NCBI RefSeq assembly: GCF_003815915.1
Contig: NZ_CP033929.1
Location: 2,976,001-3,040,000, forward strand
Direction of reading: 5' to 3'
Source: Chryseobacterium indoltheticum
GTDB taxonomy: Bacteria > Bacteroidota > Bacteroidia > Flavobacteriales > Weeksellaceae
Length of the DNA: 64,000 nucleotides
A program made the translations under genes and the position numbers. The notes beneath the pieces are model-generated. The model was not told the origin of the DNA, did not search any database, and saw only the letters and a list, made by a program, of their open reading frames with translations. This document shows positions 26,659-35,513 of this stretch, piece after piece; positions within the stretch are counted from its first letter, which is position 1, and every line of letters begins with the position of its first letter.

Positions 26659-27726
26659 TTAATCTTCCAAAGCATACACCGCAAAACTTGCCAGCCAATG
26701 ATCTCCACCATAATTTCCTTGAAATAAAAGCGGAAGTCCGTTGTTTAAAAAGATATTTGCCGTTTTTTGGAATTGTTTTTTTAGTGGATGATTATCCGGA
26801 AGAGACTTCGCAATACCCTTCATACACCAAGCTTTAGTGAAAGATAAACCAACTAAATGTACGGTTTGATAATCGCTCAAATCACTTACTACAGGAATTT
26901 TCTCGATATTTTCGATACTTCTCTTTTCATAAAATTGGTCAAGCCATTTTACAAACTCTTTCTGAGGAAGAATTCTTCGCATTAAATCTGCAATTTCCAA
27001 ACTTGGCGAGAAAAAGTCAGAACCATCTGGTTCGAGATATGCGGGAGTTTTGGTATTATTTAAATAGAAATATTTTGCTTTTTCAATCAATTCGTTTTCA
27101 AAAGTTTTATCACCGGTTGCTTTTGCCCAATCTAATGCAAAAACCATTGCAAAAGCTGTATTGGGATGAACTCCCGTTCTGTTGGGATACGTTTGCTTCG
27201 GAAGATAAGTTTTCCAAGAACTCAGAATTTTATCTGTTAAAGGCTTTAGATTCTGATGCCAGATTTTAGCTTTCGGATGATTCCAAGTCATTAATTCTTC
27301 ATCTAACTTTAATAACCATGCCCAACCATAAGTTCTTTCAAAAGTCGTTGTTAACTGATATTTCGTAAAATAATCAGCTTCAGTCTGTAAATTTTCTTTT
27401 GTAAATGAATTGTCTAATATTTTTTCAATGTCTTTAGCAACCGATAAGTTCGGTTTTGTTTTTAATAGTCGAACCAACATCCAATGACCATGAACCGAAC
27501 TATGCCAATCAAAACATCCGTAAAAACTTGGATGTAGCTCTTTCGGGCTTAAAGCTACTTCATTCGCATTATTAATAATGTGTGCTGTTTTGTTCGGATA
27601 TTCCTGATTGATGCAATGAAGCGGTTTTTCGGATAGTTTTATTGCCATTTCATCCGTCAACTTGGGGTTTTCCTGAGCAAAAATTAAAACCGGTAAAAAT
27701 GCCAATGCTAAAAGACTTTTTTTCAT
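26659..27726 (-). CDS. DUF2891 family exported protein
   Basis: A 355-residue protein with a type I signal peptide (LALAFLPVLIFAQ). CFDWHSSVHGHWMLVRLL, about residues 71-88, is the conserved DUF2891 block; repeated helical segments with Trp, His and Asp fit an alpha/alpha toroid as in glycoside hydrolases and related enzymes, but no enzymatic activity is established that I know. It ends 6 bp before the AraC-type regulator, so the two are likely co-transcribed; a link to efflux is uncertain. Confidence 0.85.
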   Translation of the reverse strand: MKKSLLALAFLPVLIFAQENPKLTDEMAIKLSEKPLHCINQEYPNKTAHIINNANEVALSPKELHPSFYGCFDWHSSVHGHWMLVRLLKTKPNLSVAKDIEKILDNSFTKENLQTEADYFTKYQLTTTFERTYGWAWLLKLDEELMTWNHPKAKIWHQNLKPLTDKILSSWKTYLPKQTYPNRTGVHPNTAFAMVFALDWAKATGDKTFENELIEKAKYFYLNNTKTPAYLEPDGSDFFSPSLEIADLMRRILPQKEFVKWLDQFYEKRSIENIEKIPVVSDLSDYQTVHLVGLSFTKAWCMKGIAKSLPDNHPLKKQFQKTANIFLNNGLPLLFQGNYGGDHWLASFAVYALED

Positions 27727-27811
27727 TCAATAAAAATATAAAAGTAAATCTAGATTTTAAGCATAGTTTTTAAAATTGATCACAATTACATTTTATATAA
27801 ATGAAAAGCAT

Positions 27812-27850
27812 ACAAAATCCGAATATCAAATGATATTCGGATCTTTTTAT
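27812..27850. terminator. Perfect hairpin downstream of the small gene at 27866
   Basis: CCGAATATCA and TGATATTCGG form a perfect 10-bp stem with a 2-base loop at 27819-27840, T-rich on both sides. It would end the minus-strand gene at 27866. Confidence 0.65.
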
Positions 27851-27865
27851 TTAGATGAAACTTTA

Positions 27866-28243
27866 TTAAGCATTAAAATGCGATTTTACAGTTTCTAAAA
27901 CCTGTTCGTCAGACATTTGCTGAGACGTTTCTAAAGTTATTTTTAAATTTTTAAATTGAGCAGTATCGTGAAGATAATGTTTTAATTCTTCCTGAATTGT
28001 CCCCGGTCCGGTAATCAAAACTTCTTCAGAATTCGTAAGAAGATTTTCTACTTCTTTGAAGAATTTAATCTTATTGGTTTGCTCAGCATTGTTACCTGCA
28101 TTTTCACTTGAATTACCGTGCTGGATAACGGCTTTCACCGGACTGCAAAGAAAAAATTTGAATGCATTCTGTGCATCATGATTTTTTACAACTACTGCTT
28201 TTTGAGAATCGATCCATAAACCAGCTAATTTTTTTTCAGACAT
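27866..28243 (-). CDS. Small soluble protein, possibly baeRF/eRF1-domain-like
   Basis: A 125-residue protein without signal or membrane segments. The order of elements (GLWIDSQKAVVVK at the start, EEVLITGPGTIQEELKHYLH in the middle, then a strand, MSDEQVLETVKSHF at the end) resembles bacterial archaeo-eukaryotic release factor-like domains, where a GPG-type strand is followed by a His/Leu-rich helix. That is an inference from pattern only. It is monocistronic, with a hairpin 26 bp after the stop. Confidence 0.55.
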   Translation of the reverse strand: MSEKKLAGLWIDSQKAVVVKNHDAQNAFKFFLCSPVKAVIQHGNSSENAGNNAEQTNKIKFFKEVENLLTNSEEVLITGPGTIQEELKHYLHDTAQFKNLKITLETSQQMSDEQVLETVKSHFNA

Positions 28244-28338
28244 AATATGATTTTTAAAAGTTATGTATCTGAATAGACAAGAATGATGCTAAGGATGTGT
28301 TAATGGCTGTTAAATTATTATTTTAGTAAATAAAAAAC

Positions 28339-28415
28339 ACATTACACGGATTTTTGCTGATTACGCCGATTTTTTAATAAATAGAAATCTGCTCAATTTG
28401 CTTAATCTGCGAGAG
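28339..28415. repeat. AATCTGCGAGAG element (copy 3)
   Basis: Runs from ACATTACACGGATTTTTGC through AATCTGCTCAATTTGC to AATCTGCGAGAG (28404-28415), 15 bp from the stop of the minus-strand methylase gene. The element shares this end with those at 8121-8132 and 19383-19394. Confidence 0.6.
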
Positions 28416-28430
28416 ATTATAGAACATCAA

Positions 28431-29129
28431 TTACTTTCCTAAAACAAAAACGGCAGGAATTTTATGCAACTCAGGTTTAGCTTTTTGCCAGTCTTTAATG
28501 GTTTTTGTTTTGATGAATTCATGGTCAGGATCGTTGATATTCGCTGCGATACAAAGCTTTGTGTTGGGCGATAAAAATTTGGTTAAATCTTCAAAAAGCA
28601 CATTGTTTCTATAAGGTGTTTCCATGAAAATTTGAGAATAGCCTGTTTTCTGAAGCTCACTTTCCAAAAATTGGATCTTTTTCTTCTTTTCACCTTTATC
28701 AATCGGTAAATATCCATTAAAAGTAAATTCTTGGCCATTAAAGCCACTTGAAATTAAAGCCAATATAATAGATGAAGGTCCTGAAATAGGAATGACCCGT
28801 ATATTTTTCTCATGACACCATTTCACTATTAAATTCCCGGGATCTGCGATGCATGGAAGCCCTGCTTCAGAAAGAAGACCAAAATCCTGACCATTCAGCA
28901 TTCTATCCTGAGCTTCTTTGATATCGGCATTTTCCGTGTATTTATCTAACAAAAAAAGTTTCAAATCTGACTGCTTTTTTTCAGGTGCAAAAAACTTCAC
29001 AACCTTTCTTGCAGTTTTTTCATTTTCAACAAAAAAATAATCGGTCTGCATGATATAATCTTTAATCACAGGCGAAAAATGGCTGATTGAAGTATTTTCT
29101 GAAAGATAGGCGGGAAGTAGGAAAAGCAT
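28431..29129 (-). CDS. RsmI-like SAM methyltransferase of the tetrapyrrole methylase fold
   Basis: A 232-residue protein. LLSEAGLPCIADPGNLIV (about residues 85-102) and IPISGPSSIILALISSGF match RsmI-type tetrapyrrole methylases, which methylate the 2'-OH of C1402 in 16S rRNA. It is shorter than classical RsmI (about 280 residues), lacking the usual C-terminal extension, as in a flavobacterial subgroup called only SAM-dependent methyltransferase. rRNA as substrate is therefore probable but unproven. It follows the phosphatase gene by 23 bp. Confidence 0.78.
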   Translation of the reverse strand: MLFLLPAYLSENTSISHFSPVIKDYIMQTDYFFVENEKTARKVVKFFAPEKKQSDLKLFLLDKYTENADIKEAQDRMLNGQDFGLLSEAGLPCIADPGNLIVKWCHEKNIRVIPISGPSSIILALISSGFNGQEFTFNGYLPIDKGEKKKKIQFLESELQKTGYSQIFMETPYRNNVLFEDLTKFLSPNTKLCIAANINDPDHEFIKTKTIKDWQKAKPELHKIPAVFVLGK

Positions 29130-29152
29130 TTTGGTAAGTTATAAGTTGTAAA

Positions 29153-29623
29153 TTATGAGTTTTGAGTTTTGGAAATGAGAAGTTTTTGGGCAATTTTTTC
29201 GCAGGCTTCATCCAGCTGATGATATACTTTTTCAAAACCGTCGAGCTCGCTCCAGTAAGGATCGGGAACCTCACCTGAAGCATGATTAAGATCTGCTGCT
29301 TCCATTAATAATGAAATTTTACTTCGCTGTTCCTCATTTTGAGCTAAAGAAATTACATTTTCAAAATTGCTCAGATCCATGCAATAAATTTTATCGAAAT
29401 GATTTAAATCTTCAGTGGTAATGGGTCGGGAACATTGCTTTGAAATATCAATGCCGTATTTGGCAGCAGTTTTCACCGATCTTTTATCGGGATTGCTTCC
29501 TTTGTGCATATCAATGGTTCCGGCGGAATCTACAAAAAAGCTATCTGGTAATTTTGATCGCATAATCCCTTCTGCCAAAGGACTTCTGCAAATATTTCCA
29601 AGACAGACCATTAAGATTTTCAT
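29153..29623 (-). CDS. Low molecular weight protein tyrosine phosphatase
   Basis: A 156-residue enzyme with the P-loop CLGNICRSP (C-x5-R-S, residues 7-15) and the catalytic acid in PDPYW near residue 127, both intact. It hydrolyses phosphotyrosine, or low-molecular phosphates, in the cytoplasm; no kinase gene is nearby. It sits between dnaA and the RsmI-like gene, in the same direction and 23 bp before the latter. Length is typical. Confidence 0.93.
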   Translation of the reverse strand: MKILMVCLGNICRSPLAEGIMRSKLPDSFFVDSAGTIDMHKGSNPDKRSVKTAAKYGIDISKQCSRPITTEDLNHFDKIYCMDLSNFENVISLAQNEEQRSKISLLMEAADLNHASGEVPDPYWSELDGFEKVYHQLDEACEKIAQKLLISKTQNS

Positions 29624-29683
29624 GCTAATATTATTTAAAAATTTTATTTAAAACTAATTTTAATTAACAAAACTAAATAAAAA

Positions 29684-29707
29684 AAGGAGAATAAGCTTAT
29701 TCTCCTT
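29684..29707 (-). terminator. Intrinsic terminator of dnaA
   Basis: A 24-bp perfect palindrome (AAGGAGAATAAG / CTTATTCTCCTT) followed on the minus strand by a T-run, 23 bp after the dnaA stop. It separates dnaA from the phosphatase gene. Confidence 0.85.
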
Positions 29708-29729
29708 TCTATAATATCGTTGTACAGAA

Positions 29730-31184
29730 TTAATGTTTTATTTTTTCTGTCAATTCTTTTACATATTTTTTTATTTCCTTATCAATTTTAGAAACGTCTT
29801 TGATCGTTTCGCAGGCGTACATTACCGTTGAGTGATCTTTGCCACCCATTTCTTCACCTATTTTTGTGAAAGTAGCGTTGGTAAACTCTTTTGCAAAATA
29901 CATTGCCAATTGTCTCGGAAGTGCAATTTCTCTTTTTCTTGTTTTAGATAAAAGCTGTTCTCTTTTAATTCCGAAATAATCACAAACCACATCCTGAATA
30001 TAAGGAATATTGATGATCTTTTTCTGATTAGCCGCAATTTTATTAATAGTTTCCTTTAATAATTCAAGGCTTAAATCTGATTTATAAATCGTTGAATAAG
30101 CAATTACAGAATTAATAACACCAATCAATTCTCTTACATTGGTTTTTGCTTCTGCAGCCAGGAAATCGAGCATATCATCTGTAAGAACGATACCGTCTCT
30201 GCTCAATTTATCAACAATAATCTGTCTACGGGTATCGAGATCCGGAGATTTTATTTCTGCAGAAAGTCCCCATTTGAAACGGGAAACAATTCTGTCCTGA
30301 ATATCCATAATGTCAACAGGAGCTTTATCTGAAGTAAGGATGATCTGCTTTCCGTTTTGATGCAAATAATCAAAAATATGGAAGAAGCTATCCTGAGTTG
30401 CGGATTTCCCGGAAAGGAACTGAATATCATCAATAATCAATACATCTACCATTTGATAAAAATTGGCAAATTCTGTTTGTTTATGAGCCTTAGCAGCCGA
30501 AATAAACTGTTGGATAAATTTCTCAGATGATAAATAAAGCACTACTTTATCAGGAAATTGGCTTTTCACTTCCAGACCTACAGCCTGACCCAAGTGCGTT
30601 TTACCAACCCCATAACCTCCATACAAAAACAAAGGGTTAAAAGCAGTTGCTCCCGGTCTTTTAGCAATTGATCGTGCAACGGTAGAAGCAAATTTGTTGC
30701 TTTCACCTTCCACATAATTATCAAAAGAAAAATCTGCTTTAAGATTAGAATCAATGTTTACTTTTTTGATTCCCGGAACTACAAAAGGATTTACAATATT
30801 ACCGGAAAACCCCTGAGGCATTGTTTCCTGAATTTTTGGTGTGGGAACAGACTTCCCCTTCATATTCATGGTAACCGGTTTTTCTAAGCCGCTTGGCTTG
30901 TTTTCCATTACCGAATACCAAAGTTTAACGCCTTTACCAATATTTTTCTTTAGGGCAGCAGAAAGCAATGACAGATAGTTATCTTCAATATATTCTTTGT
31001 AAAAATCACTCGGAACCATCAACGTAAGGTTATTGTCAACCAATGAAATTGGCTGTACTTTGTCGAATAGTAAATCGAAAGATTTTTCAAGTTTTTTAAG
31101 ATCAGAATTATCTTCAGCTGCGTTAAGATTATCTCGCATAAACTGAAGGCACTTCTGCCATATCATCATTAAATTTTCATCCAT
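29730..31184 (-). CDS. dnaA: Chromosomal replication initiator DnaA
   Basis: A 484-residue DnaA with all four domains: N-terminal interaction domain (about 1-85), short linker, AAA+ ATPase with GGYGVGKTHLGQAVG and VLIIDDIQFLSGK, and the C-terminal DNA-binding domain with the signature GGKDHSTVMYACETI. It binds DnaA boxes at oriC and opens the duplex when loaded with ATP. The upstream interval has no recognisable DnaA boxes (TTATCCACA), so the origin is not next to the gene. It is divergent from the thioesterase gene at 31319. Confidence 0.97.
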   Translation of the reverse strand: MDENLMMIWQKCLQFMRDNLNAAEDNSDLKKLEKSFDLLFDKVQPISLVDNNLTLMVPSDFYKEYIEDNYLSLLSAALKKNIGKGVKLWYSVMENKPSGLEKPVTMNMKGKSVPTPKIQETMPQGFSGNIVNPFVVPGIKKVNIDSNLKADFSFDNYVEGESNKFASTVARSIAKRPGATAFNPLFLYGGYGVGKTHLGQAVGLEVKSQFPDKVVLYLSSEKFIQQFISAAKAHKQTEFANFYQMVDVLIIDDIQFLSGKSATQDSFFHIFDYLHQNGKQIILTSDKAPVDIMDIQDRIVSRFKWGLSAEIKSPDLDTRRQIIVDKLSRDGIVLTDDMLDFLAAEAKTNVRELIGVINSVIAYSTIYKSDLSLELLKETINKIAANQKKIINIPYIQDVVCDYFGIKREQLLSKTRKREIALPRQLAMYFAKEFTNATFTKIGEEMGGKDHSTVMYACETIKDVSKIDKEIKKYVKELTEKIKH

Positions 31185-31264
31185 TTTTATGCCCTGATTA
31201 ATGCTTTGGTTAGTCGTTTTAGGAGGAAGACAAAGGTCTCATTTTTTATTTTCAAAAAAAAATA

Positions 31265-31296
31265 TTTCGTGTATTGATTATTTAAAAATATATTTG
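31265..31296 (+). promoter_or_regulatory. Promoter of the acyl-CoA thioesterase gene
   Basis: TTTC at 31265-31268, 20 bp, then an exact TATATTTG at 31289-31296, 22 bp before the ATG. Confidence 0.6.
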
Positions 31297-31318
31297 TATG
31301 TATAATTAAGAGATAAAA

Positions 31319-31729
31319 ATGATACACTCAAAACACTCATTACGAGTACGTTACGCAGAAACAGATCCCATGAAATACGTCTACTACGGCAATTACGCTA
31401 CATATTTTGAATTGGGGCGCGTTGAACTTTTTCGCAGCATCGGAATCTCTTACGATGAGATAGAGAAGCAGGGAATTTGGCTTCCGGTTTCCGATTATAA
31501 AATTAAGTATTTAAAACCAGCATTATACGATCAAAAATTAGAAATTCACACTTTTATGAGAAAAATTCCTGGAGTGAGAATTGAATTTGAATATGAAATT
31601 TACAATGATGAAGGCGTTAAAATCACCGAAGCCTCTACTACCCTTTTCTTTTTAAGTGCCGAAACCAACAGAGTAATCAAATGTCCTGATTTTTTAATGA
31701 AATTAATTGAGGAAAACTGGAATGCTTAA
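31319..31729 (+). CDS. YbgC-type acyl-CoA thioesterase
   Basis: A 136-residue hotdog-fold thioesterase. RYAETDPMKYVYYGNYATYFE near the N-terminus is the 4-hydroxybenzoyl-CoA thioesterase signature with the catalytic aspartate (YAETD) and the helix-starting motif. It cleaves acyl-CoA thioesters in the cytoplasm; the acyl chain preferred is unknown. It has its own promoter and is divergent from dnaA. Confidence 0.9.
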   Translation: MIHSKHSLRVRYAETDPMKYVYYGNYATYFELGRVELFRSIGISYDEIEKQGIWLPVSDYKIKYLKPALYDQKLEIHTFMRKIPGVRIEFEYEIYNDEGVKITEASTTLFFLSAETNRVIKCPDFLMKLIEENWNA

Positions 31730-31844
31730 ATAAAATATTTAAATTCAAAATATCAAAATTATCAATTAACTAACAATTTAACATAATAATTGAATTATAA
31801 CCAAATAAAAGCATTAAAATACAACTATTTTATTGAAAAATTTG

Positions 31845-31889
31845 TTTAATATGCGGTTTTTTATTATATTTAAATATGCGGTTTTTTTT
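31845..31889. repeat. Tandem TTTAATATGCGGTTTTTT repeat
   Basis: AATATGCGGTTTTTT occurs at 31848 and again at 31873, 25 bp apart, separated by TATTATATTTA. It lies in the leader of the gene at 31922. Confidence 0.6.
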
Positions 31890-31921
31890 AAATCACGTAT
31901 TAATATAAAAAAAAGGAAGTT

Positions 31922-32617
31922 ATGAGAACAAACATTTTAATCTTAGTTTTTATCACAATTTTTTATTGTGTATATGCACAAACAGGGAATGTCGGTATTA
32001 ATACAGAAACTCCCTCTGCAACACTTGATATCAACGGAAATTTAAAAATCCGGGCAACACCTAATTCCGCCGTAGTAGACGGACACAAACTCTTGATGAT
32101 TGACAATATATCTAAGGAAGTAAAAACTATTGATGCATCTGCGCTTGGGTCATCTACAAATAATTCGATCGCAAAAGCAGAAGCTGTAGGCAACGGCGCA
32201 GATTTAGGGTTGACATCAAATAATGGATACCAGAAAATAAATTTTCTCAATAGTCCTACATTTTCGGGATCTGCTTTTAACCTAACAAACGATGTATATA
32301 CCGTTCCAGCTAATGGAATATATGCAGTAAAGTTCATCTATAAATATGGTGACGGGATACAAGCAGGTACTTTGGCCGTAAGCGGCTACCCCAGAATAGG
32401 CGTTTTCAACGGAGCCACAATGATAGAAGAGACCAAATTCAGTGTCGTAAATGCAGCTTCACTAAGCATTCTTTCGAGTACTGCCATGATCAGTTCTGTC
32501 TTTAGTTTTTCCGCAGGTGACGAGATCAGCTTTCATATGAATCCGGATAATACAAATATCGATTTGCTGAGCAATAACATTCACACTTCTGCTATTATTT
32601 ATAAGATTTCAGATTGA
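31922..32617 (+). CDS. Exported protein with GINTxxPxATLDxxG start and C1q/TNF-like domain
   Basis: A 231-residue protein with a type I signal peptide (residues 1-20). The mature N-terminus, NVGINTETPSATLDINGNL, is the motif typical of flavobacterial exported proteins with a phage-tail-fibre-like beta structure. The C-terminal ~115 residues (GIYAVKFIYKYGDG to SAIIYKIS) have the beta-strand spacing of a C1q/TNF-like jelly roll. It probably forms trimers on the surface. I see no T9SS tail signature. Function is unknown. Confidence 0.75.
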   Translation: MRTNILILVFITIFYCVYAQTGNVGINTETPSATLDINGNLKIRATPNSAVVDGHKLLMIDNISKEVKTIDASALGSSTNNSIAKAEAVGNGADLGLTSNNGYQKINFLNSPTFSGSAFNLTNDVYTVPANGIYAVKFIYKYGDGIQAGTLAVSGYPRIGVFNGATMIEETKFSVVNAASLSILSSTAMISSVFSFSAGDEISFHMNPDNTNIDLLSNNIHTSAIIYKISD

Positions 32618-32703
32618 TTTTAAGAATTATCAATATGGTCAGGATTTTTATATTTTTAAAGTTTCTCGTTGTAATTAAGTATTTTTGATAACAAATCAAA
32701 TCT

Positions 32704-34911
32704 ATGACTTCCCCTTTACTTCTAATTTTCATATTAATCATTCTTGTCTCTTGGGTTTATTACAAACTTAATCGGAGAATTGAGATTTTAGAAAAACAGA
32801 TTTCCGATTTATCAAAAAAAGAATCTCAGGAAAATGAGGAAATAAAGGAAATACAAAATGAGGAAGTTATCTTACCTACACAAGCAACCAGCTACAATTT
32901 CACATCTACTGCTACCTCTACAGATCGTAAGGAAACAGAACAAGAGATTCAAAAAGACTGGCTGGTTCCTTTTGATTTTATCAAAAACAATATCCTTACG
33001 ATTATTGGCATCTTTACTTTGGTTTTAGGAATAGGTTATTTTGTGAAATACGCCATCGATAAAAACTGGATTGGTGAGAACTCAAGAATGGGAATTGGTT
33101 TTCTGGCAGGATTTATTCTTATCATTGCAGCTCATTTCATTAGAAAAAACTATACTATTTTCTCATCTATAATTATGGGTGGCGGACTTGCTGTGCTCTA
33201 TTTTACGACCACGATTGCATTCAGAGAATATCATTTGTTTACGCAGAATACCGCATTTCTTATCACTTGCGCGATTACTTTGCTTTCCATATTTCTTTCG
33301 TACCGTTACAACAGTGAAACACTGATTGTTTTTTCATTGTTCGGTGGCTTTCTGGCTCCGTTAATGATCAGCACCGGGCAAAGCAATTACATTTTCCTTT
33401 TTACCTATCTATCTTTTTTAAATATAGGAATGCTGATTACTGTTTATCTTAAAAACTGGAAAAGTGTCGGCTGGATCGCTTTTATTTTTACAGCAATCTA
33501 TCTCTATTTCTGGACTATTCAGAAAACTGATCTTACCACTATTATATTTTACATCGTTACGTATATTATATTTTATGCGTTTGCGCTTCAGAATTATTTT
33601 AAATCTAATACGCTTTCAAAGCTTGATATTTTGATGCTGGTTTTGATTAATTTTACGAGTATCATTGGTCTGGTTTATATATTTAATGTTTTAAGATATG
33701 ACCCGTTAAGTATTTTCCCGCTCGCTTTTGCATTGATCAATGTATTTTTTGCTTTCAGAGAATATCAGAATAAGAAGTTTGAAAGAAATTATTCTGTTTT
33801 TGCAGGAATCGGCATCAGTCTTTTGACTTTGGCGGTGGCATTACAATTTAAAACCCACCTCATCACCAGTGTTTGGGCAATAGAAGCCTCACTTTTGTTG
33901 TACATATGGAAAAAGACCAATCACAGCATTTTCAAAGTATTTTTCTACCTGCTTTTTCCGCTGGTTATTTTATCGCAAATGATGACCTGGACGGAATATA
34001 TTAATAATGAAAAACATTTAACCGTCGTTTTCAATCCTGTTTTTCTGACAAGTCTTGTTGTTATTGCAAGTTGCTTTTTCAATTTGATTTTACTTAAAAA
34101 AGAGTCGAAAGAAAAAAGTGATACCGAGTTTTTTGAAAACACTTTTAAAATTTTATGCTTTGGCGTTATATATCTTTCTATTCTGTTTGAATTGATTTAC
34201 CAGCTTTCATCATTGCATCTTGTCATCATTCTTACATATAGCTTTTTGTACAGCATTGTTTTTACGTGTCTATTATTAAGCATAAAGAATCAATTAAGCA
34301 TTTCAGAAAATTTAGAAAACCTATTGATTTATGGAGCATTACTCTTGTTTATAGCACATATTTCAAGTTCACAAATCGTAAATGCAGTATTATCAAAAGA
34401 AATTGATCTTAGTTTTTATTGGGTTCATTTAATATATTTGTTGCCGCTGCTGTATTTCATTATAAAGCTGATTCCAAAATCGCAGTTTTTGAAACAGAAA
34501 GCAAGCTACTGGATTGTATCATTTGTATGTATTCTTTCTGTAAGTTTTGAATTCTACAGAATTTATATTTTCTCAAATAATAGTAATTATAAAAATCTCT
34601 TTGAACACCAAGAACACTTCAGGGTTCTTTATCTTCCTATTATTTGGGCTGTTTTATCCTGCAGTTTTATTTTTGCAGGTCTTAAAAAGAATATTCCAGA
34701 GCTCAATAAAATAGGCTTTAGTTTACTTGGGATTACTATCCTCAAACTATATCTTTATGATGTCTGGCAAATGGATAATGTTTCAAGAATTATAGCGTTT
34801 ATTATTTTAGGTATAATTTTATTGATGAGCTCTTTTATGTTTCAAAAATTTAAAAACATGCTAAAAAATCTTGTTGAAAAAGATGAAAACTCGGCCGATG
34901 AAGAGATTTAA
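32704..34911 (+). CDS. DUF2339 family polytopic membrane protein
   Basis: A 735-residue protein. A short N-terminal helix and a coiled-coil segment (residues 20-45) precede FIKNNILTIIGIFTLVLGIGYF, then about 20 hydrophobic helices to the C-terminus. GENSRMGIGFLAGFIL and the repeated helix pairs are characteristic of DUF2339. The role is unknown. It follows the exported protein at 31922 by 86 bp; co-transcription is possible. Confidence 0.85.
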   Translation: MTSPLLLIFILIILVSWVYYKLNRRIEILEKQISDLSKKESQENEEIKEIQNEEVILPTQATSYNFTSTATSTDRKETEQEIQKDWLVPFDFIKNNILTIIGIFTLVLGIGYFVKYAIDKNWIGENSRMGIGFLAGFILIIAAHFIRKNYTIFSSIIMGGGLAVLYFTTTIAFREYHLFTQNTAFLITCAITLLSIFLSYRYNSETLIVFSLFGGFLAPLMISTGQSNYIFLFTYLSFLNIGMLITVYLKNWKSVGWIAFIFTAIYLYFWTIQKTDLTTIIFYIVTYIIFYAFALQNYFKSNTLSKLDILMLVLINFTSIIGLVYIFNVLRYDPLSIFPLAFALINVFFAFREYQNKKFERNYSVFAGIGISLLTLAVALQFKTHLITSVWAIEASLLLYIWKKTNHSIFKVFFYLLFPLVILSQMMTWTEYINNEKHLTVVFNPVFLTSLVVIASCFFNLILLKKESKEKSDTEFFENTFKILCFGVIYLSILFELIYQLSSLHLVIILTYSFLYSIVFTCLLLSIKNQLSISENLENLLIYGALLLFIAHISSSQIVNAVLSKEIDLSFYWVHLIYLLPLLYFIIKLIPKSQFLKQKASYWIVSFVCILSVSFEFYRIYIFSNNSNYKNLFEHQEHFRVLYLPIIWAVLSCSFIFAGLKKNIPELNKIGFSLLGITILKLYLYDVWQMDNVSRIIAFIILGIILLMSSFMFQKFKNMLKNLVEKDENSADEEI

Positions 34912-35024
34912 AATTACTATAAAGACTATATTTATCAACATTTTACAATTATTTTAAAAATTCACTTGATATTTTACAAAAAGTAAGTATATTTATCACG
35001 TTTTTAACACTTATATTATTAACT

Positions 35025-35459
35025 ATGAAAAAATTTCTATATTCTCTGTTGATCTTCGCTTCTGCAACATTATTTGCGCAGAAAAATACGACAGTAAAAT
35101 TTGCCGTTGCAGGAGATATGGTGGGTACAACAACATTGTTTGAAAACCAAAAAGAATATGTACAAAGTACGCAGGCATATAAAGCTGCCAATTTACCTCA
35201 AAAACTGAAAAAATTTAGTTTTATAGCAGATCAGGGGCTTTCTGAGGTTAAGTTAAAAAACAATCTAGGTCCTTTAGACAATGCAAGCTTATCTCAATAT
35301 AATGAGCAAAGCAACCTTCCTAAAGACACTCCTGTAATCATTGAAGGTTATGAATTCAAGGATACGAATATGAGAATTTATGCAGGAATTGTACAGCAGC
35401 TAGAAGTTAAAGACTACAATGGTGTAAAATCTGTATTTATTACAACTACAGCAAAATAA
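35025..35459 (+). CDS. Small exported protein of unknown function
   Basis: A 144-residue protein with a signal peptide (MKKFLYSLLIFASATLFAQ). The mature part has alternating strands ending in VKSVFITTTAK, with an amphipathic pattern and one Gly-Asp-Met-Val stretch. I cannot assign a family; probably periplasmic. It ends 15 bp before a strong terminator shared with rarA. Confidence 0.7.
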   Translation: MKKFLYSLLIFASATLFAQKNTTVKFAVAGDMVGTTTLFENQKEYVQSTQAYKAANLPQKLKKFSFIADQGLSEVKLKNNLGPLDNASLSQYNEQSNLPKDTPVIIEGYEFKDTNMRIYAGIVQQLEVKDYNGVKSVFITTTAK

Positions 35460-35474
35460 AAATCAAATTATATT

Positions 35475-35509
35475 TAAAAACGGATGTTCTTTCGAGCATC
35501 CGTTTTTTT
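35475..35509. terminator. Bidirectional terminator between the exported protein and rarA
   Basis: AAAACGGATG / CATCCGTTTT with a loop of about ten bases, flanked by A- and T-runs; it serves the gene at 35025 on plus and rarA on minus. Confidence 0.8.
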
Positions 35510-35513
35510 GTGA

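Noticed and set aside
31185..31318. Replication origin next to dnaA
   Set aside because: No DnaA boxes resembling TTATCCACA or unwinding-element plan are seen in the gap; the single TTATCCACA at about 26572 is inside a coding gene.
31963..32337. 124-codon minus-strand frame opposite the surface protein
   Set aside because: Antisense to a gene with a signal peptide and recognised motif; no independent support.
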